Made by a program: the position numbers and the translations under genes
Assembly (NCBI RefSeq): GCF_000725805.1
Contig: NZ_JOFT01000013.1
Span: forward strand, 62,001 to 126,000
Direction of reading: 5' to 3'
Source: Streptomyces xanthophaeus
GTDB lineage: Bacteria; Actinomycetota; Actinomycetes; Streptomycetales; Streptomycetaceae
DNA length: 64,000 nt
Notes under the pieces: model-generated
Seen by the model: only the letters and a program-made list of their open reading frames with translations
Database searches by the model: none
Told to the model about the DNA's origin: nothing
Part shown: one piece after another, positions 35,525 to 44,162 of the stretch
Numbering within the stretch: position 1 is the first letter of the stretch
Layout: each line of letters opens with the position of its first letter

Positions 35525-35559
35525 GGTCCGATCGGGCCCGGCTCCGGACCGTTCGGCCC
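35525..35559. promoter_or_regulatory. 14-bp palindrome pair, CBS-BON 1 side
   Basis: GGTCCGATCGGGCC (35525-35538, the core of a 16-bp palindromic block) and GGACCGTTCGGCCC (35546-35559), starts 21 bases apart, 91 bases before the CBS-BON 1 start. Confidence 0.65.
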
Positions 35560-35649
35560 TCCTCCTCCCGTGGCATTCGGCGGATCGTGGTCATGGCGTC
35601 CTATGGCCTTCCCGTCCGGGTGGATGGCTGTGACGGCAGGAGGTGTCTC

Positions 35650-36345
35650 ATGAAGCACATCAAGGTCGGAGACCTGATGACCGACGAGGTCGTCTCGGTC
35701 CTGACGTCCACCCCTTTCAAGGATGTCGCCAAGCTGCTCGCTCAGCACGACATCAGCGGACTGCCGGTCCTCGACGACGACGACCGGGTGCTCGGCGTCG
35801 TCTCCGAGAGCGACCTGATCGGCCGCGCCGCCGCCGATCACCCCCCGATGGGCGAAGAGCCCGATGCCGGCCGAGGCGGAGCCGCGTTCCCGTCCGAGGC
35901 GACCTTCACCGCCGGTGAGGTCATGTCCGCGCCGGCGGTCACGGTCCACGCGGACGAGACCGCGGCAGGAGCCGCCCGGCTGATGGCCCGCAGGAGCGTC
36001 GAGCGGCTGCCGGTCGTGGACGACGAGGACCGCCTCGTCGGCATCGTCACCCGACGTGACCTGCTGTGGCTCTTCCTGCGACCGGACTCGGAGATACGAC
36101 ACCGCGTGGTCGCGGACATACTCGTGGACACCTTGGGGCTCGGCGCGGACGTGGTCACCGTCCATGTGGTGGACGGCATCGTGACCCTGGAGGGCCGACT
36201 GGAGAAACAGAGCCAGATTCCGGTCCTGATCCGCCTCACCAACCAGCTGGACGGTGTGGTCGCCGTCGCCCCCCGTCTGACGGCCCGCATCGATGACTCC
36301 CAGATCACCCCTCAGCACCGCAGCGCCCTCGGGATGTCCCTGTGA
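35650..36345 (+). CDS. CBS-CBS-BON protein 1
   Basis: The 231-residue protein has CBS motifs at about residues 8-60 (VGDLMTDEVVSV, DISGLPVLDDDDRVLGVVSESDL) and 95-150 (AGEVMSAPAVTV, VERLPVVDDEDRLVGIVTRRDLL), then a BON domain (VTVHVVDGIVTLEGRLE). CBS pairs bind adenine nucleotides; BON domains may bind membranes or lipids. Rv2626c (Hrp1), a CBS protein, is among the most strongly induced DosR-regulon proteins, though it lacks BON. AGGAGG precedes the ATG. Its linker between CBS domains is longer than in paralogs. Confidence 0.92.
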   Translation: MKHIKVGDLMTDEVVSVLTSTPFKDVAKLLAQHDISGLPVLDDDDRVLGVVSESDLIGRAAADHPPMGEEPDAGRGGAAFPSEATFTAGEVMSAPAVTVHADETAAGAARLMARRSVERLPVVDDEDRLVGIVTRRDLLWLFLRPDSEIRHRVVADILVDTLGLGADVVTVHVVDGIVTLEGRLEKQSQIPVLIRLTNQLDGVVAVAPRLTARIDDSQITPQHRSALGMSL

Positions 36346-36625
36346 CCGCGACGTCCGGTACCGGTTCATTCGGGACCGGGACCGATCCGGCTGTACGGGC
36401 TCCCTGGAGGCGGGCTGAACACCGGATACGAGGCCGTCGGCCGGCAGCCGGTGGCAGGCCACGGCCCTGGACGGCCGGCGCGGACCGCGTCGCCTCGCGC
36501 ACCTCCGTGAAGCAGCGGGGGCTGGTCGGCCCTGTAGAGGGCCACTCGGCCCCTCCTCGGTCGTCGCGCCGCAGGCGACGCTGGAAGAGGACCGCGGCCC
36601 CGCGCCGCCCGAGGAGGTTCTGACC
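36346..36625. other. regulatory region between CBS-BON 1 and usp B
   Basis: No gene is supported in these 280 bases. The only notable content is the pair of 14-bp palindromes at 36519-36552. Confidence 0.45.
36519..36552. promoter_or_regulatory. tandem 14-bp palindromes upstream of usp B
   Basis: GGGCTGGTCGGCCC (36519-36532) and GGGCCACTCGGCCC (36539-36552), starts 20 bases apart, the nearer one 74 bases before the usp B start. Confidence 0.65.
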
Positions 36626-37495
36626 ATGAAGCACCATGTGACCGTCGGCGTGGACGGCTCTCCAGAGAGCCGGGCCGCGGCCCGCTGGGGCGCCCGGGAG
36701 GCAGCCTTGCGCGAAGTGCCGCTGCGGCTCGTCCACGCCGTCGACTGGCTGATCAGTCCTGCGGTACCGGTGCCGGGCCGCGAAGTGGCCGACCGTTGGG
36801 CCGACGAGGCGCTCACCGAGGCATTGGAGGACGTGCGACGCCGGCATCCCGGCCTGGAGGTCTCGACGAGATGCCTCTCCGGCAGGCCGGCGGCGGCCCT
36901 GGCCGCGGAGGCGGCCGACGCCGGGCTGCTCGTACTCGGCTCCCGCGGGGTGAAAGGCCTGGCCGGCTTCCTCATCGGCTCGGTGAGCCTGTCGACGCTC
37001 GTGGCCACGGAGACGCCGGTGGCGCTCGTACGCATGTCGGACACCCCCGACGAGTCGGCACCCACCCGGTACCGGGAGATCGTCGTGGGTGTCGACATCC
37101 ACGAGGCAGCGGACAGGGTCCTCGCCTTCGCCTTCGAAGAGGCCGCCCGTCGTGGCTGCGCCCTGCGTGCGGTCCACGCCTGGAAGATGCCTTCCATGTA
37201 TCAGTACGCCCCCTTCTTCGACCCGGAGAACGAGCGGGAGGTCGGCCGGAGCGTCACCGTGATGCTCGACGACATGCTGATGCCGTGGCGGCACAAGTTC
37301 CCGTCCCTGAGCGTCACCCACGAGGCGTTCATGGGGCCCGCGGACGACCAGCTCGTCCGGGCCTCAGCGGGCGCGGACCTCGTTGTGGTGGGCCGCCGTC
37401 TGCGCCGCTCCCCTCTGGGGGCGCACCTGGGCTCCGTGGCTCATGCGGTCCTGCACCACGCCGCCGCCCCCGTAGCGGTCATAGCTCACGACTGA
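36626..37495 (+). CDS. tandem-domain universal stress protein B
   Basis: The 289-residue protein has two Usp domains, with GVDGSPESRAAARWGAREA at the first strand. The first ATP signature is GSRGVKGLAGFLIGSVS. The second domain reads GRRLRRSPLGAHLGSVAHAVLHH, with Leu at the second Gly. GAGGAGG lies upstream of ATG 36626. It is followed 28 bases later by CBS-BON 2 in the same direction, so both probably form an operon under the palindromes at 36519. Confidence 0.92.
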   Translation: MKHHVTVGVDGSPESRAAARWGAREAALREVPLRLVHAVDWLISPAVPVPGREVADRWADEALTEALEDVRRRHPGLEVSTRCLSGRPAAALAAEAADAGLLVLGSRGVKGLAGFLIGSVSLSTLVATETPVALVRMSDTPDESAPTRYREIVVGVDIHEAADRVLAFAFEEAARRGCALRAVHAWKMPSMYQYAPFFDPENEREVGRSVTVMLDDMLMPWRHKFPSLSVTHEAFMGPADDQLVRASAGADLVVVGRRLRRSPLGAHLGSVAHAVLHHAAAPVAVIAHD

Positions 37496-37523
37496 CGGCC
37501 CCACTCGCAAGGGAGATCGGACC

Positions 37524-38210
37524 ATGTCTCACCGCACTGTCGCAGACGTCATGACCCGGAGCGTGGCTACGGCCGACCCCGAGGCATCACTCAAAACGGT
37601 CGCTCGGAGCCTCGGTGACAACGGGGTCTCCGCCCTGCCCGTCGTGGACACCCGTCACCGCCCCATCGGCATCGTCTCCGAAGCCGACCTCCTCCGCAGG
37701 CAAGCCGGCCTGCCCGACGCCCAAGGGCGTGATCCCCTCCGCAGTCCGGCGCCCACGGGCCGTTCCTCCATGGATGCCCGGACCGCCGGCGATCTGATGT
37801 CCGCCCCCGTCCTGACCGCCCGGCCGGAGTGGGGCATCGTCGAAACGGCCCGCTTCCTGCACGAGCGGGGCGTGAAGCGTCTGCCGGTGGTCGACGAGAC
37901 CGGAACCCTGGTGGGCATCGTCAGCCGTACCGACCTGCTGCGTCCCCTGCTGCGTCGCGACGATGCCATCCGCGATGAGATCGTCGACGACGTGCTGGGC
38001 CGGACCCTCAGGATGACACCCGGCGGCGTGACGGTGACCGTACGCGACGGGGTCGTCTCCTTGAGCGGCCAGGTCGAGGACCGGTCCGCCATTCCGGTCG
38101 TGGAACGACTGTGCCAGTCGGTCGACGGGGTCGTCAGCGTGGACCAGGCACTCGGCTACGCGATCGACGACATGGCCCCCATCGCCGATCCGCACCGAGC
38201 CGCCCGTTGA
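37524..38210 (+). CDS. CBS-CBS-BON protein 2
   Basis: The 228-residue protein has a CBS domain at about 6-60 (VADVMTRSVATADP, GVSALPVVDTRHRPIGIVSE), a second at about 88-145 (AGDLMSAPVLTARP, GVKRLPVVDETGTLVGIVSR) and a BON domain (VTVTVRDGVVSLSGQVEDRS). It lies 28 bases after usp B and is probably co-transcribed with it. Expected to bind AMP/ADP/ATP in the CBS cleft; partner unknown. Confidence 0.92.
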   Translation: MSHRTVADVMTRSVATADPEASLKTVARSLGDNGVSALPVVDTRHRPIGIVSEADLLRRQAGLPDAQGRDPLRSPAPTGRSSMDARTAGDLMSAPVLTARPEWGIVETARFLHERGVKRLPVVDETGTLVGIVSRTDLLRPLLRRDDAIRDEIVDDVLGRTLRMTPGGVTVTVRDGVVSLSGQVEDRSAIPVVERLCQSVDGVVSVDQALGYAIDDMAPIADPHRAAR

Positions 38211-38354
38211 CCCGCACGGCAAAAGGCGGAAAGAGCCCGCCCGCTTCTCGCGGATCCCGATCGTGCGGTGCACGGCCGCCGGCCGCTTCGCCGCATCCCC
38301 TCAGGGGCTCTCTCCGCCGCTTTCGTGAAAGCACGACCGGACGGCGGTGCGACA

Positions 38355-38389
38355 GGGCCGACCAGCCCCAGGTCGCCCCCTGGCGGCCC
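38355..38389. promoter_or_regulatory. 14-bp palindrome plus degenerate neighbour upstream of CBS-BON 3
   Basis: GGGCCGACCAGCCC (38355-38368) fits with one mismatch in the right half. A right half-site TGGCGGCCC occupies the expected second position starting 21 bases later. Located 62-96 bases before the CBS-BON 3 start in a 240-base region with no gene. Confidence 0.55.
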
Positions 38390-38450
38390 TACCGCCGACG
38401 GGCGACAACGTGGACGCTCGGACCTATGAGGACGCCGCTCTGGAGGAATC

Positions 38451-39056
38451 ATGAAGCACCTGCGCACCGTCGACGACGTGATGACCCATGCCGTCATCTC
38501 GGTCGACCGCGGAACACCGTTCAAGGACATCGTGGAGGCCATGCGGCAGTGGCGGATCAGCGCCCTGCCCGTCCTGTCAGAGGACGGACGGGTCGCCGGC
38601 GTGGTGTCCGAAGCGGATCTGCTGCTCAAGGCCCAGGGCGCGGACGAGTCCCGCGCGGTCACCGCCGGGCAGCTGATGACCGTACCCGCGGTCACCGTGA
38701 CCAAGGACGCCACCATCCCCGGCGCCGCCCGCCTGATGGCCCGCGGCCACCTCAAGCGGCTCCCCGTCGTCGACGGCGACGGCCGCCTCATCGGCGTGGT
38801 CAGCCGCGGCGACCTCCTCAAGATCTACCTCCGCCCGGACGCGGACATCGCCGAGGAGCTCCGCCAGCTGATCATGGCCGAGCTCATCCCCGCCGGATCG
38901 GCCACGGTCCAGGTCCATGTGGCCGACGGCATCGTCCACCTGGACGGTTCCGTCCCGGACCCGGCCCTCAAACACGTGCTGGTGCGCGTCGCGCGCACCG
39001 TACCGGGGGTCGTGGACGTCACGGCCGTGCGCCTCGACGCCGAAGTCCGCGCGTGA
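38451..39056 (+). CDS. CBS-CBS-BON protein 3
   Basis: The 201-residue protein is the most compact of the set: CBS at about 6-60 (VDDVMTHAVISVDRGTPFKD), CBS at about 70-125 (AGQLMTVPAVTVTKDATI, LKRLPVVDGDGRLIGVVSRGDLL) and BON (VQVHVADGIVHLDGSVPDP). It is the first gene of a run of three CBS-BON genes spaced 12 and 9 bases apart, under the palindrome at 38355. Confidence 0.92.
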   Translation: MKHLRTVDDVMTHAVISVDRGTPFKDIVEAMRQWRISALPVLSEDGRVAGVVSEADLLLKAQGADESRAVTAGQLMTVPAVTVTKDATIPGAARLMARGHLKRLPVVDGDGRLIGVVSRGDLLKIYLRPDADIAEELRQLIMAELIPAGSATVQVHVADGIVHLDGSVPDPALKHVLVRVARTVPGVVDVTAVRLDAEVRA

Positions 39057-39068
39057 AGGAGGCCGACG

Positions 39069-39695
39069 ATGAGGCACCGCAGCGTCGCCGACCTGATGAC
39101 CCCGACGGCCGTCAGCGTCCAGCGGGGCACCCCGTTCAAGGAGATCGCCAGGCTCCTCAAGGAGTTCGACATCTCCGCCGTGCCCGTGGTGGACGAGGCC
39201 GAACGTCCCGTGGGCGTCGTCTCCGAAGCCGACCTGCTCCGCGAGCGCAGTTCCGGCAGCGGCGCGAACACCGCCGCCGATCTCATGACCAGCCCCGCCG
39301 TCACCGCACAGACCGAATGGAGCGTGGTCCGCGCAGCGCGGGTCATGCGGGGGCGCCGGGTCAAGAGACTGCCCGTGGTGGACGCCGCCGGCCGGCTGAT
39401 CGGCATCCTGAGCCGCAGCGACCTGCTTCAGCTCTTCCTGCGCAGGGACCACGCGATCCAGGAGGAGATCCTCGAAGACGTCCTGACCCACACCCTCGGG
39501 CTCAGCCCGTCGTCCTTGACGGTCGAGGTCGACGACGGGCTGGTGACCCTCAGCGGCACCGTCAGCCGGCGCAGCCTGGTCCCCATCGTGCTGCGCCTGT
39601 GTCAGAGCGTCGACGGCGTCGTGGACGTGGTCAACCGGCTCGACCACGAGCAGGACGACGTGCCGGCCGGCGCACGGACGCCCACCGAGCGGTAG
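39069..39695 (+). CDS. CBS-CBS-BON protein 4
   Basis: The 208-residue protein has CBS at about 5-58 (VADLMTPTAVSVQRGTPFKE), CBS at about 72-126 (AADLMTSPAVTAQTEWSVV, VKRLPVVDAAGRLIGILSRSDLL) and BON (LTVEVDDGLVTLSGTVSRRS). Middle gene of a three-gene CBS-BON operon; GAAGGAGG precedes the start. Confidence 0.92.
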   Translation: MRHRSVADLMTPTAVSVQRGTPFKEIARLLKEFDISAVPVVDEAERPVGVVSEADLLRERSSGSGANTAADLMTSPAVTAQTEWSVVRAARVMRGRRVKRLPVVDAAGRLIGILSRSDLLQLFLRRDHAIQEEILEDVLTHTLGLSPSSLTVEVDDGLVTLSGTVSRRSLVPIVLRLCQSVDGVVDVVNRLDHEQDDVPAGARTPTER

Positions 39696-39704
39696 GAGAA
39701 GAGC

Positions 39705-40361
39705 ATGAAGCATCGGGAAGTCGGAGAACTGATGACCCGCGAGGTCGTCACCGTCCGCAACAACGCTCCGTTCAAGGAGATCGCCCGCACCCTGACGGAA
39801 CACAAGGTGTCGGCCGTACCTGTCGTCGACCGTTCCGGCCACCCGCTCGGCGTGATCTCCGAACGGGACCTGCTGCCGAAATCCGCAGGCCAGAGCGACT
39901 ACTTCCGGTCACTTCCCGAACGGGAGACCTGGGAGGAGGACAAGGCTGCGGGTACGCGCGCCGAGGAGCTGATGTCCTCGCCTCCCGTGTGCGCCAGACC
40001 GGACTGGACCGTCGCCGAAGCCGCCAGGCTGATGGAGGCCCAAGGAGTCAAACGGCTCCTGGTCGTGGACGAATCGGACGTACTGATCGGTATCGTCAGC
40101 CGACGGGACCTGCTGCGGATCTTCCTCCGGGACGACGAGGACATCCGTCACGAGATCATGGGTGACGTGCTCGACCTCAGCCTGCGCCAGAGCCCCTCGG
40201 CCATCACCGTGGGCGTCACCGACGGCCGGGTCGAGCTGCAAGGAACGGTCGACTACAAAAGCCTCATCCCACTCATCGAACGCCTCTGCCGGACCGTGGA
40301 CGGCGTGGTGTCCGTCACCTCACGTCTCGGCTACGCCATCGACGACACGGATTCCGCCTGA
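39705..40361 (+). CDS. CBS-CBS-BON protein 5
   Basis: The 218-residue protein has CBS at about 5-60 (VGELMTREVVTVRNNAPFKE), a charged linker (SLPERETWEEDKAAG), CBS at about 86-140 ([43 protein letters not shown]) and BON (ITVGVTDGRVELQGTVDYKS). Last gene of the three-gene run; GGAG precedes its ATG. Confidence 0.92.
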   Translation: MKHREVGELMTREVVTVRNNAPFKEIARTLTEHKVSAVPVVDRSGHPLGVISERDLLPKSAGQSDYFRSLPERETWEEDKAAGTRAEELMSSPPVCARPDWTVAEAARLMEAQGVKRLLVVDESDVLIGIVSRRDLLRIFLRDDEDIRHEIMGDVLDLSLRQSPSAITVGVTDGRVELQGTVDYKSLIPLIERLCRTVDGVVSVTSRLGYAIDDTDSA

Positions 40362-40498
40362 AGCAACCGCCGATCCGCCTAGAGGCGGGCGGCGACGAGC
40401 TACGGCCGGACGCCGGGCCGGCCAGCAGCCCGTCCGACGTGACCGACGCCGGTTGATCAAGGCCCCAGACCTCGCCTCCGTCCACCGCACCGGAGACG

Positions 40499-40532
40499 GG
40501 GCCGGTCGGTCCCACGGGGGACCGACCGGCCC
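40499..40532. promoter_or_regulatory. tandem 14-bp palindromes upstream of usp C
   Basis: GGGCCGGTCGGTCC (40499-40512) and GGACCGACCGGCCC (40519-40532), starts 20 bases apart, the nearer one 78 bases before usp C. Both halves are well kept in each copy. The rest of the 248-base region shows no gene. Confidence 0.7.
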
Positions 40533-40609
40533 CTCCACGGGAGACCGTCGGGCGGGCAGGCTTGAGTCAGCGCGGTGAGCGCCGCCCCCTGCAGAAGGAG
40601 TGGGAGACC

Positions 40610-41485
40610 ATGGCGAACCGAGTGACGGTCGGCCTCGACGGGTCCTCGGAAAGCACGGCGGCTGCCCGCTGGGCAGCCCATGAAGCCGAGCTCCGCGGTG
40701 CCTCCCTGGACCTGGTCCACGCAGAGGAATGGCTGGAGAACCCTCCCCTTCCCGTCACGACCACCGAGGACCGTCGGCGGTGGGCCGGGGCCGTCCTCCG
40801 CGACACCGCCGAAGACGTGCGCCGCGTGCATCCGTCGTTGAAGGTCGGCACCCGCCGAGTGAGCGGACTGCCTTCCGTGGCGCTCACGCACGCCGCCGAG
40901 GACTCCGACATGCTCGTACTCGGCTCGCGCGCGCTCGGCAGCGTCGCCGGGTTCCTCGTCGGGTCCACCGGCTTCGCCATCGTCACCGAGGCCGCGCGCC
41001 CCGTCGTACTGGTCCGGTCGGTGGACCGCGCGGGCAATCCGCCGGACGGTGCCCGCGACCGTGGGCCCATCGTGGTCGGCGTGGACATCCACCGGCCCTG
41101 TGACAAGCTGCTCGCCTTCGCCTTCGAGGAGGCGTCCCACCGCCACTGCCCGCTCGTGATCATCCACGGCTGGTCGCCACCGCCCGTCTTCAGCTACGCA
41201 CCGGCTCTCGACCCGGGGGTCCAGCAGGAAATGGCCAACGGCATCACCACCACGATGGCCGAGATGATCCGCCCCTGGCACGAGAAATATCCTTCGCTGC
41301 GGGTCGACTCCCGGGCCACCCTCGGCCAGCCGGCGATTCAGATCCTCGACGCGGCCTCCGCCGCCGCCCTCGTCGTCGTCGGCCGCCGTGTCCGCCGCTC
41401 CGCATTCGGCACTCACATCGGCCCCGTCACACACGCCGTGATGCACCACGCGGTCTCGCCGGTCGCCGTCGTCGCACACGCATGA
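40610..41485 (+). CDS. tandem-domain universal stress protein C
   Basis: The 291-residue protein has two Usp domains. The first signature is GSRALGSVAGFLVGSTG, the second GRRVRRSAFGTHIGPVTHAVMHH; both lack the second Gly of the G-x2-G motif, so ATP binding may be altered. GAAGGAG lies upstream of ATG 40610. An Acg-type nitroreductase gene follows 28 bases later, so the two likely form an operon under the palindromes at 40499. Confidence 0.91.
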   Translation: MANRVTVGLDGSSESTAAARWAAHEAELRGASLDLVHAEEWLENPPLPVTTTEDRRRWAGAVLRDTAEDVRRVHPSLKVGTRRVSGLPSVALTHAAEDSDMLVLGSRALGSVAGFLVGSTGFAIVTEAARPVVLVRSVDRAGNPPDGARDRGPIVVGVDIHRPCDKLLAFAFEEASHRHCPLVIIHGWSPPPVFSYAPALDPGVQQEMANGITTTMAEMIRPWHEKYPSLRVDSRATLGQPAIQILDAASAAALVVVGRRVRRSAFGTHIGPVTHAVMHHAVSPVAVVAHA

Positions 41486-41512
41486 GGCCCACCGCACAGG
41501 CAGGAAAGTCCC

Positions 41513-42502
41513 ATGACCGCATCGCTTCCGAACCCGGCAGAGATCGTTCCGCTCATCGAGGATGCAGTCACGGCTCCGTCCATGCACAACGCCCAGCCAT
41601 GGAAGTTCCTCTACCGACCGGCTTCCGGGCTCATCGAGTTGTACGGCGACCCGGACCGTGTCATGCCACATGGCGACCCGGACCACCGCGCCCTCCATTT
41701 GGGCTGCGCCGCCGCCCTGTTCAACCTACGGGTGTCCGCAGCCGCGGCAGGCTGGGGCACAGGCGTACGGTTGCTGCCCGACCCGGACGATCCGTGGTTG
41801 CTGATCGCTGCCGACCTCCGGGAACCCGGGCCGACGGACAGGGATCTTGGAACTCTCCATCCAGCCGTTCGGCAACGCCACTCCAGCCGATTTCCTTTCG
41901 CGGAGGAGGAGATCCCTCCGGCGCTGTTGGACGGTCTGCGAGCCGCCGCTCTTCTCGAAGGGTGTCGCCTGGCCGTGCCGGACGCCTGGCACACCGACAC
42001 CGTTCTGGGCCTGGTGCACGACTCCGAGCACCGTGAGGAGATGGATCCCGCCATGACGGCGGAGACGAAGGCGTGGACCCATGCCGGCACACCAGAGGAG
42101 CGGACCCGTCCCGACGGGATCCCCGTGGACGCATTCGGCCCGAAGCACTCGGGTCGTGGTGGGGTCGTGCGCGACTTCGGTCGCTCCCGGCCCGTTCCGG
42201 GGCGCGGGTGGGCCGCCTTCGAGCAGAACCCGCACATCGTGCTGCTGGGCACTGCGGGTGACGGGCCCGAGGACTGGCTACGGGCAGGACAGGCCCTGCA
42301 GCGGGTTCTCCTTCAAGCCACCGCCGACGGACTGGTCACGTCCATGACTTCGCAGCCGCTCGAATGGCCCGCGCTCCGCTGGACGGTGCGCGATCCGGGC
42401 TCGGCGATGACCCACGTCCAGATGGTGATCAGGATCGGCTACGGACCGCAGGGTCCCGTGACGCCCCGACGCCCCGTTGCCGAGGTACTGGACATCCGGT
42501 GA
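41513..42502 (+). CDS. Acg-type (Rv2032/Rv3131-like) nitroreductase-fold flavoprotein
   Basis: The 329-residue protein begins with APSMHNAQPWKFLY, the signature of the Acg family of nitroreductase-like FMN proteins. LGCAAALFNLRVSAAAAGW and HSSRFPF follow. Acg and relatives are DosR-regulon members in mycobacteria and may sequester FMN rather than act as active reductases. It lies downstream of usp C in the same direction. Substrate and activity unknown. Confidence 0.9.
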   Translation: MTASLPNPAEIVPLIEDAVTAPSMHNAQPWKFLYRPASGLIELYGDPDRVMPHGDPDHRALHLGCAAALFNLRVSAAAAGWGTGVRLLPDPDDPWLLIAADLREPGPTDRDLGTLHPAVRQRHSSRFPFAEEEIPPALLDGLRAAALLEGCRLAVPDAWHTDTVLGLVHDSEHREEMDPAMTAETKAWTHAGTPEERTRPDGIPVDAFGPKHSGRGGVVRDFGRSRPVPGRGWAAFEQNPHIVLLGTAGDGPEDWLRAGQALQRVLLQATADGLVTSMTSQPLEWPALRWTVRDPGSAMTHVQMVIRIGYGPQGPVTPRRPVAEVLDIR

Positions 42503-42575
42503 AGCCCAAGATCGAACTCTCGCCGGTACGTTCGTTGCGGCGGGCGCGCCCCTGCACGCGGCTTCGCCGTTCTCC

Positions 42576-44162
42576 TTAATCCGGCTCCATGTAAGGGCGG
42601 CGGAAGACCGGGGCCTGGCCGGAGCCGTAAGGGCGTACGGCCGCCATCGCCTGGACGACCGCGACCTCCAAGGGGCCGCCGGTGTCGACGGGGACGGCCT
42701 CCTCCCACGGCGGTTCCGCGGCAGCCATGGCCTCGGCCACCTCAGGGGTGGCGTCGGACGCTCCGGGGGCGCGGGTGGTCAGGCGCGCCGTCGACACGTC
42801 GCCCGGGGCCTGGCAGTGCAGGGCCACCAGGTCGGCGCTGGTACGTTCGGCCATGCGCAGAGCGGCCTCGCGTTGTGCGGCATCGGACCAGGTGGCGTCG
42901 AGTACGACGGACTCGCCCCGTGAGAGCAGCACGGACGCCCGGTCGAGCAGGGCCGCGTACGTCCTCGCGGTCCACTCGGGCGTGTACAGCCCCTCGCCGT
43001 AGCCGGCGGCCGCGGATTCCTCCGCCGGGATGCCTGCCAGCTCCTTGCGCAGGCGGTCGCTGCTGAGCAGCGTGACGCCCAGACGATCGGCCAGGGCGCC
43101 GGAGAGCGTGGACTTCCCGCTGCCCGGGAGGCCGCCGACGAGGGTCAGGCCGACGGCGGAAGTGCGCAGGTGGCGCAGCGTCGTGGTGACCAGGCGCCGT
43201 GCTGCCGCCTCCGCGCCCCGGGCGCCTTGAGCTGCCTGGATCAGGGACACCTTGGCCCGGACGAACGCGCGGTAGGCGACGTAGTGGTGCCACAGGGACG
43301 GCGGTGCGGGGTCGCCGGAGTACTCGCCGTACTGGGCGAGGAAGAGCGCCGCGGCCTCCGGGGCACCCGTCTGCTCCAGGTCCATGGCGAGGAAGGCCGC
43401 GTCGTCGAGGCCGTCGACGTAGCGGAGGCGGTCGTCGAATTCCAGACAGTCCAGGACGCGGGGGCCGTCGTCGAGGCAGAAGATGTCCTGGGCGAGCAGG
43501 TCGCCGTGGCCGTCGACGACCCGTCCCTGCTCGATCCGGGCGTCGAACAGCGTCTCGCGGCCTGCGAGATAGCGACGCACCAGGCGCTCCACCTCCTCCA
43601 CCCCGTCGAGCAGGCCACCTTCTTCGGTCAGTCCCCTGACCTGCGTGAAGCTCGCTTCCCAGCGTGCGGACAGCGCGTCCCGCCTGCCCTGCTCGTCGAT
43701 GTCCGGGCCGCGGGGCGCGTCCGCGTGACGGGAGGCGAGCAGGCGTGCGACGGACCGCAGGACGTCGTCGACGTCGGCGCCTTCATTCACGAGCCGGGAC
43801 AGCCGGCGTTCCGCCGGCATGCGACGCATCACCACGAGGGGTTCGGACGTGTCGGCGTCCGGTCCGCGAAATTCGCCCAGCCCCAGGTAGACATCGGGAG
43901 CGAAGCGACGGTTGAGGGCGATCTCCCGTTCGCAGACGGTCCGCCGGGCCGCTGTGGTCGTGTAGTCGAGGAATCCCAGGTCGACCGGCTTCTTCAGCTT
44001 GTAGGCGCGGTCACCGACGAAGAACAGGACCGCGGTGTGCGTCTCGCACACCTCTGCCCGCGGGAGCGGCGGGACATCGAGGCCGGTGCCGGTCCGGAGC
44101 GCGGACGCGTCGGTGCGGTGCGCCGGCACCGGTGGCTCCTCGCTGTGGCTCGGCTCAGTCAT
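42576..44162 (-). CDS. APH-like kinase fused to an AAA/P-loop kinase (Rv2004c-like)
   Basis: The 528-residue protein has an N-terminal aminoglycoside-phosphotransferase-like domain (VDGHGDLLAQDIFCLDDG with the catalytic HGD, then CLEFDDRLRYVDGLDD). A C-terminal P-loop kinase domain (GLPGSGKSTLSGALADRLG, Walker A, around residue 365) follows. The architecture matches Rv2004c, a DosR-regulon gene. The start ATG overlaps the stop of usp D by eight bases, so the two are translationally coupled. Substrate unknown. Confidence 0.88.
   Translation of the reverse strand: MTEPSHSEEPPVPAHRTDASALRTGTGLDVPPLPRAEVCETHTAVLFFVGDRAYKLKKPVDLGFLDYTTTAARRTVCEREIALNRRFAPDVYLGLGEFRGPDADTSEPLVVMRRMPAERRLSRLVNEGADVDDVLRSVARLLASRHADAPRGPDIDEQGRRDALSARWEASFTQVRGLTEEGGLLDGVEEVERLVRRYLAGRETLFDARIEQGRVVDGHGDLLAQDIFCLDDGPRVLDCLEFDDRLRYVDGLDDAAFLAMDLEQTGAPEAAALFLAQYGEYSGDPAPPSLWHHYVAYRAFVRAKVSLIQAAQGARGAEAAARRLVTTTLRHLRTSAVGLTLVGGLPGSGKSTLSGALADRLGVTLLSSDRLRKELAGIPAEESAAAGYGEGLYTPEWTARTYAALLDRASVLLSRGESVVLDATWSDAAQREAALRMAERTSADLVALHCQAPGDVSTARLTTRAPGASDATPEVAEAMAAAEPPWEEAVPVDTGGPLEVAVVQAMAAVRPYGSGQAPVFRRPYMEPD

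Larger units (their letters stand above)
35243..35649. other. 407-base divergent regulatory region (SHOCT / CBS-BON 1)
   Basis: No credible gene is present. The stretch contains four copies of the 14-bp palindrome in two tandem pairs (35336/35358 and 35525/35546), the largest cluster in the window together with that at 28434-28524. Confidence 0.55.

Noticed and set aside
35650..40361. CRISPR-like or simple repeat array
   Set aside because: The repetition is of paralogous genes (CBS-BON) diverged at DNA level; no short direct repeats with spacers.
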